Shown here: positions 49,201 to 52,763 of the stretch, piece by piece
Numbering within the stretch: position 1 is the first letter of the stretch
Layout of the letters: each line of letters starts with the position of its first letter
Assembly (NCBI RefSeq): GCF_965363235.1
Contig: NC_134838.1
Location: forward strand, 14,974,441-15,038,440
DNA: 64,000 nt
Direction: 5' to 3'
Source of the DNA: Mytilus galloprovincialis
Taxonomy: Eukaryota; Mollusca; Bivalvia; Mytilida; Mytilidae
Notes under the pieces: generated by a model
What the model was told of the DNA's origin: nothing
The model's input: the letters and a program-made list of their open reading frames with translations, nothing else
Database searches by the model: none
Made by a program: the position numbers and the translations under genes

Positions 49201-50481
49201 AACCTTTACAGCGTAAAATCTTCAGACCTTTGGCAAGCATTTAGTACATTCTACATCATGTTTAATTTGCAGTATTTTTTGTTGATGCTGGGCATATATA
49301 TTAAAACAACCGTAACGATCATACATGTACCCTAATGAAAACATACAGAATGTAAAAGATAAGGTCAGGAAATAAAAGTTAAAACGCCTTCCAAAGTTTT
49401 TAATATGTTTAAAACTTTTTCATAGTCACTGTTGATTTTTTTCTCTAGAAATTGAAAATAAAGAAATGCTATGATTTGATGTAATCAAATTGTTACTGGA
49501 ATTACTATCAGAAAGCTCGCGAATCAAAAACCAAATATTAGAATGCAAAAAAGTTAAACATTTGCGAGCAATGTATGCTAGATGTATCAAAATGAATTAA
49601 TAATGCCAAATAGATATAAAGATTTGCTGAACACTGATTTTTATCATATTCATTGGACCTGCCATTTTTTTTAATGTACTTCGATTAAATGAAGAATTTG
49701 CCAATTTTACTAAATTTTGCATTTAACATATTTACTTTAATTTCTATTCATATATTACGTTTTTTGTATGTTTTAGGTTTCTTTCTTGGATTATTTGGTA
49801 TATGTTCCGTTGTTTCTGTCCATGCATGACAATATATGTGATAATCCGTTAGACATGTCTGATAACAAGTATGATTCATCGCTTCGAAAACCTTCTGGTG
49901 CACTCAGACAACGAGATATTAATCCACTTGGTCAGCCATTAAAGAAGACGTCAACATATATGTTAAAACAAAGGGCCAAAGACCTTGCAGAGGGTAGAAT
50001 AAGCAAGGATGACCTCAGGAAAGAACAAATAGAACTACTGAACAAATACAATAAGTATGTCTGATACCTTTTAATTTATTTTTCTTTTATGAGTGAATAT
50101 GTTGTCTATCCACGTTTAATCAACAACATGTTTAGTTTTCTGTTCAGTCCAGTATTCTTGTACTTTGAATTGCTTATTAATTGTTCATAAAGATATAGAT
50201 TGGGGGTATATAATATGTTTGGGAATTTTTATAAACCACATAACATCAGATAAAATTATTTTTCTGCTCATGATATCTTTAGACAATGTTTTGACCGTTA
50301 ACCATGCATTTCTCTGAATTGTGTACTTTATATTTGATTCATTTGTGAATAGTTCATGCAATTATTGTTTTTGAATTTTTATTAATGTACTAACGTTTAT
50401 TATTTATATATTTTAAGATTGCCTGACCTTTTAGCAGATACGCCTCTTCCAAGAACTGGATCACCTCCTGGACTCAAATAG
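19118..50481 (+). CDS. Gene A: multi-module repeat protein of unknown function (27 coding exons, 1,471 aa)
   Basis: Coding exons: 19118-19271, 24721-24794, 27654-27764, 31326-31385, 32911-32991, 33550-33601, 33781-34713, 35166-35250, 36234-36886, 37381-37390, 38243-38551, 40055-40243, 40770-40898, 41581-41681, 43620-43699, 44035-44085, 44522-44558, 45023-45076, 45981-46144, 46518-46647, 46894-47019, 47312-47424, 47788-47862, 48376-48461, 48981-49197, 49777-50054 and 50418-50481. They total 4,416 nt in one open frame with GT..AG at every junction. Residues 1-177 are low-complexity and Ser/Pro-rich. Residues 178-488 hold five repeats of about 60 aa with RTKSGRLIEK. Residues 517-734 are Arg/Lys/Ser-rich with three GGTR repeats. 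Residues 738-1054 are charged linkers. Residues 1055-1450 appear globular and helical. There is no signal peptide or membrane segment, so a cytoplasmic, nuclear or cytoskeletal product is likely. A tandem paralogue follows. I do not recognise the family; function is unknown. Confidence 0.85.
21056..21340 (+). repeat. ATGCCCCAC...GGGGCAT element, copy 2
   Basis: Starts ATGCCCCATTTATTGGCATT, contains CCGCTTCAGGTTAAAGTTGT and ATAGAAAATGATAGTGCG, and ends GATGGGACATCCGTGTACTG. It is diverged at both ends compared with copy 1 and is followed by a TA run. Confidence 0.85.
22282..22552 (-). repeat. ATGCCCCAC...GTGGGGCAT element, copy 3 (minus)
   Basis: Reverse orientation. It begins AATGTGTCCCCAATACACTG and ATGCCCCACTCGCACTATC, and ends CTCTACTATCGTAGGTGGGG. 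With copy 2 it forms an inverted pair about 0.9 kb apart. Confidence 0.85.
23888..24245 (+). repeat. mussel-type interspersed repeat ('GATGTGG..GAGACAACTCT' family)
   Basis: In order: AAGATGTGGTTTATAAATTG, CTAATGAGACAACTCTTCAC, AAGAGACCAAATAACATAGA, TACGGCCTTCAATAATGAGC, CCCATACCGCATAGTCAACT, AAAAACCAACGGGCTGAT and GCTCCTCCTGGCTTAGGGCA. No ORF. It is the longest copy here. Confidence 0.85.
24721..24794 (+). CDS. Gene A exon 2
   Basis: The acceptor is TTCTTTTTTTCAG and the donor is AAG|GTAAAG. Only the frame that exon 1 supplies (phase 1 in) is free of a suitable stop and joins on; it reads DICSFRGPTRSSGRSYSKLP then SLRHK and leaves in phase 0. The Arg/Ser content fits the N-terminal region. 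Confidence 0.65.
25319..25380. repeat. perfect 31-bp direct duplication
   Basis: Two adjacent identical copies of GACGTGCATATGTTTATTTT plus GGAGGTCATTT, in a gene A intron. Confidence 0.95.
25745..25870 (+). repeat. interspersed repeat fragment
   Basis: Contains GCGGGACCTTCTCGCTGTTT, GAAGTCCCATTGGTTTGGGT and GACAAATTTCCCGTTTCCAT plus TCTCAAT. Related to 35290-35428 and 48495-48585. Confidence 0.6.
27351..27497 (+). CDS. Gene A possible alternative first exon
   Basis: A 49-codon frame starts at an ATG (AAAATGT) and ends in phase 0 at a good donor (CTAAAT|GTAAGA), only 156 bp upstream of the phase-0 exon at 27654. It encodes MSAFSFSDCERLSRGNSFSL followed by PPLTHEKHKLDIF. No acceptor upstream gives a phase that exon 2 could feed, so it is better explained as an alternative start than as an internal exon. 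Its Ser/Pro/Arg character resembles exons 1-3. Confidence 0.5.
27654..27764 (+). CDS. Gene A exon 3
   Basis: The acceptor is TTTTTTTTTTAG and the donor is CCCAAG|GTAAGT. It is a phase 0-0 exon of 37 codons reading GGPNSLNSEISSQYSAKYRS then SSDLSQTKVASSPFLPK. The other two frames have stops. It is Ser-rich and has no known domain. Confidence 0.8.
29738..30030 (+). repeat. mussel-type interspersed repeat ('GATGTGG..GAGACAACTCT' family)
   Basis: In order: AAGATGTGGTATGAGTGCCA, ATGAGACAACTCTCCATCCA, GGTACGGCCTTCAACAAGGA, GCTATAAAGGGCACC and CAATTCAAAGGGGAAAACCA, then ACGGTCTAATCTAT and CTGACTTAGGACAGGTGC. Same order as at 23888. Confidence 0.85.
30270..30322 (+). CDS. Gene A optional or poison exon candidate (53 nt)
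   Basis: It is bounded by TTGTAAAAACAG and a perfect GTAAGT donor. Read in the phase supplied by exon 3 it gives YPSSFNMNPLPIMSANS, but its 53-nt length then forces the next exon (31326) into a frame that ends at TAA. Skipping it keeps the frame open. It is either a regulated frame-breaking exon, part of a pair with an exon I did not find, or a chance match. Confidence 0.4.
31326..31385 (+). CDS. Gene A exon 4
   Basis: The acceptor is TTTTTCATTTCAG and the donor is GAATCG|GTAAGT. Only the phase-0 frame is open: SESEECLKCLLKVPHKRCES. Three Cys residues with CxxC spacing stand in a short acidic/basic segment, but there is no recognisable zinc finger. Confidence 0.7.
32911..32991 (+). CDS. Gene A exon 5
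   Basis: Phase 0-0 exon, acceptor ATGTTTCAG, donor TTCAG|GTATAT. Encodes HKYIRVGGGYRHGYWYVKTL then LEELELQ: a Gly/Tyr/His-rich start followed by the beginning of a charged helix. Confidence 0.75.
33550..33601 (+). CDS. Gene A exon 6
   Basis: Acceptor ATATTTACAG, donor AAAAAG|GTATGT, phase 0 in and 1 out. Encodes RQRELIRQQRLQAITEK, which continues the helix from exon 5 as a possible short coiled coil. Confidence 0.75.
33781..34713 (+). CDS. Gene A exon 7: five tandem RTKSGRLIEK repeats
   Basis: The acceptor is GTGTTTTTCAG and the donor is AATG|GTAATT (phase 1-1). The 311 residues form five repeats of about 58-62 aa. The consensus is (V/M)KxxKT(Y/F/M)(V/I)RTKSGRLIEK, then a hydrophobic strand, (S/T)xxxYxx, a helix with ILxKY or similar, an acidic linker, and a terminal SW or GW before the next unit. 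The ten residues RTKSGRLIEK are invariant in all five, while the second half of each unit varies. That implies strong constraint on this core, for example binding or self-assembly. It stands alone in one large exon, so it could have arisen by internal tandem duplication. No equivalent exists in gene B. The family is not recognised. Confidence 0.92.
35069..35110 (+). repeat. short interspersed repeat fragment
   Basis: AAGAAGATGCGGTATGAATC, then CTAATGAGACGATTCTCCAC: the 5' end of the GATGTGG family. Confidence 0.6.
35166..35250 (+). CDS. Gene A exon 8
   Basis: Acceptor ATCTTTAAAG, donor AAAAA|GTAAGT, phase 1 in and 2 out. Encodes AKEGQRIVGKDGQIYEVVVD then PITGKKYKK, a beta-hairpin-like segment. 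Exon 15 has the related IDPVTGEVKRR. Confidence 0.8.
35290..35428 (+). repeat. interspersed repeat fragment
   Basis: Contains GGCTGAAGTACGTCTCCTGG, TTTACGCTGTATTGAAGACT and TTCTGCTCTTTATTCGGGTT plus GACACATTCCCAATTTT. Related to 25745 and 48495. Confidence 0.6.
35429..35893 (+). repeat. ATGCCCCAC element, copy 4, with internal duplication
   Basis: It begins ATGCCCCACCTACGATAGTA. The segment from CTTCAGGTTAAAGTTTTTGG to ATAGAAAATGATAGTGC occurs twice (about 35535-35700 and 35702-35870), so this copy is about 180 bp longer than the others. Intronic in gene A. Confidence 0.85.
36234..36886 (+). CDS. Gene A exon 9: basic Ser/Arg region with three GGTR repeats
   Basis: Acceptor CATTTAAG, donor TCTG|GTAAGG, phase 2 in and 1 out. 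After a K/E-rich helix it has three repeats of about 50-60 aa: SDYSYRSVVSAGGTRHVRRR, SYYSVTSEGGTRTVRRKKK and SYFSETSQGGTRTVKRKKK. The first two continue with NADGTY/HADGTY and end DSESYHS; the third continues DEHGNVIGYGDAESYHS. Clusters of Ser and Tyr next to runs of Arg/Lys suggest phosphorylation and nucleic-acid or acidic-filament binding; this is inference. A minus-strand frame of 204 codons across it is a shadow. Gene B has two of these repeats. Confidence 0.9.
37381..37390 (+). CDS. Gene A exon 10: 10-nt microexon
   Basis: ATAACGAAAG lies between a strong acceptor (CTTCTTTTCTTTTCAG) and GTAAGA. Phase 1 in and 2 out, adding D-N-E and two bases. Gene B has a 16-nt microexon in the same place with the same phases (56162), which supports it. 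Confidence 0.75.
37391..38242 (+). other. Gene A intron 10
   Basis: AT-rich; the minus-strand frames inside have no motif. Confidence 0.5.
38243..38551 (+). CDS. Gene A exon 11
   Basis: Acceptor CAAATTAAG (weak pyrimidine tract; chosen because it alone keeps the frame), donor CCGA|GTATGA, phase 2-2. Encodes a Lys/Gly-rich start, then FSDSDCTTDSDDVDLENMTE, EEKKAYF and REARRREKYGDKYDEMM. Gene B exon 5 matches closely (DDVDLSKMTEEEKEEYF...KYGDKYDEIM) and ends in the same phase. Likely a charged alpha-helix. Confidence 0.85.
38990..39195 (+). repeat. mussel-type interspersed repeat ('TCCTCAATGCTCTTCAA' family), copy 1
   Basis: Contains GCATAGATTACCTTTGCCGT, ATTTGGCACAAATTTTTAGA, GGTCCTCAATGCTCTTCAAT, GATGAGTCGAAACGCACTTC and TGGCGTATC. 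Copies also at 48695 and 59370. Intronic. Confidence 0.8.
39785..39915. repeat. about 66-bp tandem duplication
   Basis: TTAGAAATGTACGCTTAAAT...TTTACCAATTGGAACAATTT is followed at once by a second copy with a few changes. Intronic. Confidence 0.85.
40055..40243 (+). CDS. Gene A exon 12 (duplicated exon, first copy)
   Basis: Acceptor CTCTTTTTTAG, donor CAAAA|GTATGA, phase 2-2. A K/E-rich helix is followed by LQELRDRGLISPSSDW, TIDSDTGEP. The end of this exon is repeated in exon 13. Confidence 0.85.
40306..40400 (-). repeat. long mussel-type repeat, minus-strand fragment
   Basis: Contains ACGAATGGACAACAACTGTC, ATATTCCTGACATGGTACTG and TGGTTGATTAAACCACCTGG. Intronic. Confidence 0.7.
40770..40898 (+). 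CDS. Gene A exon 13 (duplicated exon, second copy)
   Basis: Acceptor TTTTCATTAG, donor GTAAA|GTAAGT, phase 2-2. Encodes AEVKEKKKQKKLQELRDQGL, then ISPSSDWTLDSDGEPARR. About 30 residues are nearly identical to exon 12, with the same splice phases, which indicates exon duplication. Confidence 0.88.
41581..41681 (+). CDS. Gene A exon 14
   Basis: Acceptor TTTTTCTAATCTAG, donor GAAG|GTCAGT, phase 2 in and 1 out. Encodes QGKRPPGEDGKGGKGGKGKK and an acidic end NEADDESDE. The Lys/Gly-rich stretch recalls the GGGGK stretch of gene B. Confidence 0.75.
41682..43619 (+). other. Gene A intron 14
   Basis: AT-rich; includes a plus-strand fragment of the long mussel-type repeat at 42925-43095. No exon-like block seen. 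Confidence 0.5.
42925..43095 (+). repeat. long mussel-type repeat, fragment
   Basis: Contains CCTGTACTAAGTCAGGGAAA, TGGCAGTAGTTTCCGTTTTG and ATTGGAGTTCGATATTTTTG. Intronic. Confidence 0.65.
43620..43699 (+). CDS. Gene A exon 15
   Basis: Acceptor TTATTTTTACAG, donor AATAT|GTAAGT, phase 1 in and 0 out. Encodes EYIDPVTGEVKRRPKQKDGK then EEPKYKY, resembling exon 8 (VDPITGKKYKK). Confidence 0.8.
44035..44085 (+). CDS. Gene A exon 16
   Basis: Acceptor CTTTCTTTTAG, donor GCTAAG|GTATGC, phase 0-0. Encodes EYDDQGRVIRKTRINAK. It corresponds in place to gene B exon 9. Confidence 0.75.
44522..44558 (+). CDS. Gene A exon 17
   Basis: Acceptor TCTCTTTTTCAG, donor TATG|GTAGGC, phase 0 in and 1 out. Encodes PGDEGSEYEYDY. 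Gene B exon 10 (PGMDERDSSQ) begins with the same PG and has the same phases. Confidence 0.75.
44764..44845 (-). repeat. long mussel-type repeat, minus-strand fragment
   Basis: Contains ACGACTAACGGAACGAATGC and GTCGTATTCCTGACTTAGTA. Intronic. Confidence 0.65.
45023..45076 (+). CDS. Gene A exon 18 (54 nt)
   Basis: Acceptor TTTTTTTCTCACAG, donor GCAG|GTATGT, phase 1-1. Encodes DEDGNVKVKKTKGKKGGA. The matching gene B exon (61811) has exactly the same length and phases. Confidence 0.8.
45077..45980 (+). other. Gene A intron 18
   Basis: AT-rich; the open frames on either strand have no motif or paralogue in gene B. Confidence 0.5.
45981..46144 (+). CDS. Gene A exon 19 (RRLGIDPTL exon)
   Basis: Acceptor TATTTAATAG, donor TTAAAG|GTAACA, phase 1 in and 0 out. 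Encodes GDDSDDEQFEVGADGKIRLK, then DLDKLTDDDLRRLGIDPTLS and KAEIARRLK. It is the best-conserved exon against gene B (GADGKLRLK...LRRLGIDPTLTAKEIARKLK). Two predicted short helices around LGIDP look like the start of a folded domain. Confidence 0.92.
46518..46647 (+). CDS. Gene A exon 20
   Basis: Acceptor TTTTTTTCATAG, donor CACAT|GTAGGT, phase 0 in and 1 out. Encodes EKFGDDIDITEGKKKIGTKN and an acidic end finishing DLDVST. Gene B exon 13 matches (LFGNDIRIKEGSFFIGTKHA...DLDVST). Confidence 0.88.
46894..47019 (+). CDS. Gene A exon 21
   Basis: Acceptor TTTTCTATTTAAG, donor AAGAG|GTAAGC, phase 1-1. Encodes LIGNKRVNVKLKRGGQAIID, then HMKKIITQSSLREEI. Gene B exon 14 has LNGQRRINILMKRGGSALRR then HMLRII. 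Confidence 0.88.
47312..47424 (+). CDS. Gene A exon 22
   Basis: Acceptor TTTCTTATTATAG, donor TTTAAG|GTACAT, phase 1 in and 0 out. Encodes GDIDFVTHYRLVDPNKVESY, then AKAFVVEDDDMDTVLSFK. It looks globular, with mixed strand and helix. Confidence 0.85.
47455..47705. repeat. degenerate tandem repeat of about 30-50 bp
   Basis: Repeated words AGAGCTTCTTATATTATGAT, AGAGCTACTTACATTA, AGAGCTACTTATTATATAAG and AGAGCAACTTTCATTATGAT. Lies in intron 22 of gene A. Confidence 0.65.
47788..47862 (+). CDS. Gene A exon 23
   Basis: Acceptor TTTTCTGGTCTTAAG, donor CTGAGT|GTGAGT, phase 0-0. Encodes ETNVALDGVPSVQQMTNKQL then DYVLS. The ALDGVPSVQQMTNKQL stretch has the look of an EF-hand-like linker and helix, but no calcium loop is seen. 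Confidence 0.82.
48376..48461 (+). CDS. Gene A exon 24
   Basis: Acceptor TCTCTCTGGCAG, donor ATGGA|GTAAGT, phase 0 in and 2 out. Encodes VLNLNDASRVTFRMFAVISA then LCDRVTMM. The pattern LxxNDxSRVTFRMFxxIxxL resembles an EF-hand half with beta-strand V-T-F, without a full set of acidic ligands. Confidence 0.85.
48495..48585 (+). repeat. interspersed repeat fragment
   Basis: Contains TTTTTTCTGGTTTCTGCCCT, TTGATCGTGGATTGTTGACA and CATTTCCCATTGCCATTTCA. Related to 25745 and 35290. Intronic. Confidence 0.6.
48695..48860 (+). repeat. 'TCCTCAATGCTCTTCAA' interspersed repeat, copy 2
   Basis: Contains TTTTGGTCCTCAATGCTCTT, AGTCTTTTGTAGACGAAACG and CTTGTCTGGCACAAATACAT, then ATCCTGGTATCTATGACGAG. Intronic. 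Confidence 0.85.
48981..49197 (+). CDS. Gene A exon 25
   Basis: Acceptor TTTCTATTTTTAG, donor TCGAG|GTAAAC, phase 2 in and 0 out. The 73 residues are strongly helical: DPLSKHLLEICNLLDIERKM, FYCNVESERDNNFIKAESLR and GGLNWKQQEFIMERLQPN. The spacing suggests paired helices as in EF-hand-like folds (loop ... helix ... G-G-L-N...). No canonical DxDxDG loop is present. Confidence 0.88.
49198..49776 (+). other. Gene A intron 25
   Basis: AT-rich with no exon-like block. A longer frame that reads from exon 25 into the intron (to 49335) is intron read-through. Confidence 0.6.
49777..50054 (+). CDS. Gene A exon 26
   Basis: Acceptor TTTTTTGTATGTTTTAG, donor AATAA|GTATGT, phase 0 in and 2 out. Encodes VSFLDYLVYVPLFLSMHDNI, then CDNPLD, a basic linker GALRQRDINPLGQPLKK and a helix LKQRAKDLAEGRISKDDLRK. 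The first 20 residues are hydrophobic but interrupted, so an amphipathic helix is more likely than a membrane span. Confidence 0.88.
50418..50481 (+). CDS. Gene A exon 27 (stop codon)
   Basis: Acceptor ATATATTTTAAG, phase 2 in. Encodes KLPDLLADTPLPRTGSPPGL then K and TAG at 50479-50481. A Pro-rich tail closes the frame of all preceding exons. Confidence 0.85.
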
Positions 50482-52495
50482 ATTGGACGTCTTCACGAAT
50501 CATTAGAACTGATGATGCTGGAATAAATAACGAAAGAAAACAAATTAAATTATAAAATCCGAAATCATATGCTTGTGAAATAATTTTTGCTACCGCTGTC
50601 GGAATTGATTTACAGTATGTTTCAAAACCTAAATCCTATCTTTGCCTGTTTTTTTTTTTAGCAAAATGTAAATCATTATAAATTGATGTTTTTATTCTTA
50701 TAAAATGTGCCAAAGTAGTCGTTAGCCGTTTAGATGTTTCTTTGTCCTCTGTTTGTTATTTTTATTGCCATTAAAACTAGTTAACTTTACTGTATGTATA
50801 TAACAAGATTAAAATCTTTAAGATTATAAGGTTAGTGCTATCGACAAAATGCTATGTGTTGAATAAATGATACCCTGTAACGTTGTAGCAACTGGTCTTA
50901 TTTACAAATATGTAACCTGTTAAGTAATTTAACTCCCTTTTTAGCAATTCAAAAATACATTTCACACTTATAACAATGCACGATAAAACAATAGATTTTT
51001 TAAATGAAATACTAATCAATAGTTATAAAAAATATTCTTGACACATTTTCTATTCTATTTAATCTTACTTCTATTTCATTCCAAAATCTAGTGGAGTTGC
51101 ACCTCACTAACAATAAGTCAAGAACGCAAATTCAGTTAATGTTATTTCATTTGTTTTGATCAATTTACACGTGTCAATGGGTCTAACACGCTAAACACCT
51201 CTTTAGATAAGCTGCTGAGGCTTTCAGATATCTAGTGTTTTTACTATATATGAAATACAAATTTATAAATCAATTCATTTTTTATTGAATTACTTAAATT
51301 GTGTTTCAGATTTTGCTAATCCATAATATTCGAAATGGGTATAAAAATTACCTTTTGTTATATTTAAAATTTAGGTAGGAATTCTCTTAAAGGTTAAGGT
51401 AAAACCCGGGAATGCCACCTCATAAAAATCTAAAGTGTCCAGATGTTCGTAAATATATATTGACTGCTGCATGTAATGTTACCAAAAGAGATACTTGTTG
51501 TGTGTATATTTGCTTTCTGTTGTGCCATATTTTATTTGTAGCTATACGTTTTGTTTTTAGAGAGAACTTTACATACCAAAGTGCATTTTAATGTATATAT
51601 AACTAATAAGATTATGTGAGTTTTAATATATATTTTTTCAAATGAAACGAAGTAGAACAGTATAAAATTATCTTCTGCAGATTTTAAATGTCTCTCAATC
51701 CTATTCAATTTAATAATACATCCTGATAGAAACCGGTAACATGATTGATAGTTTAATTATATAAAAACAGTTTGTTATTTGTTTGTATGTCAAAACAGGT
51801 ATAGTACATTTCAATGTATGATCAAATCAGATATTTTAATAAAACTTAAATTTACAGTACATACACTTCACATGCGTGTTTTTTTTTTCGGTGAATACAT
51901 AATGGCTAGTCTACGTCTTTAACGTCAGATGTGAATCAAGTTGAAAACATTAATAATGAAATAAACAAAGAAAAAACGGGAATGTAAACACATCAACACA
52001 AACGTTTGGTGATTTGGCATATAATATATTGATGAACATGATGAACGCCTTTACATATTTATATTATCAATGATTATTCAGAAAACTATCAGATATTTCG
52101 ATATGTGTTTTGATCACCGTGTATTAAGAGAATACGAACAATGATGAAAAATTGTATCAGCAATTATACCAAATTTACGCAAGAGCAAAACAATATATTA
52201 TATGCATAATTAGGATTTGATGTGCACATCTTTACGTGTTATATTGAGTTGGTATATGTCTCTTTTGAACATGTGTAGCTATCAAAATATATTATTGTGT
52301 ACTATTTGACATGGATATTAATGACAAAAGCACTTGTTTTTCCTGCACTTAATTATATATTTATAGTTTTTGAAAATCTGTGAGATGATTTTGTAAAGAA
52401 AGACATAGATTTTGCTGCTGCATAGCAATTTCTATATTTTTCAGTTTGATAAGAGATATGGTTACTTTTATGAATAAAACTCTTTACTGTTGTCA
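50482..52495 (+). other. Gene A 3' untranslated region (probable)
   Basis: AT-rich with no coding blocks. AATAAA at 50862-50867 could end a short form. AATAAA at 52473-52478, followed by TGTTGTCAAAGTGTTTGTTT (a GT-rich downstream element), is the better distal poly(A) signal. The true end must lie before gene B's first exon. Confidence 0.5.
52473..52478 (+). terminator. candidate distal poly(A) signal of gene A
   Basis: AATAAA followed within 10-30 bp by a T/GT-rich stretch, the usual animal cleavage context. Confidence 0.45.
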
Positions 52496-52677
52496 AAGTG
52501 TTTGTTTTCGTCTTTTATCGTGAATTGTGTTGTTCTTAACCACGATTGACGGGCCGACTATTCTAGGAAGTTTTAGATCGATGAAACTATTTAAATGTTG
52601 CTTCATAAAATCGCCTTTATTGCTGGTACTGATACGTTACATTATTGAAATATCAATGACATTAAAATCACATTGAA

Positions 52678-52763
52678 ATGACGTGCATTTCAAACTATAA
52701 AGTGTACATGATAAATAATCATTCTCAAAATACATTGACAGAAGCGAAAAAGAAGAAAGCTAA
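52678..52763 (+). CDS. Gene B exon 1 (probable start)
   Basis: The frame opens at 52666 and holds ATGs at 52678 and 52708. It encodes ...MINNHSQNTLTEAKKKKA and ends at GCTAA|GTGAGT in phase 2, the phase that the 55042 exon needs. An acceptor-like TTGACAG inside (to 52740) leaves open that only the last 23 nt are an internal exon. Confidence 0.5.

Noticed and set aside
49000-49335. 111-codon frame starting inside gene A exon 25
   Set aside because: Its first part is the true exon; the rest reads through the donor at 49198 into the intron.
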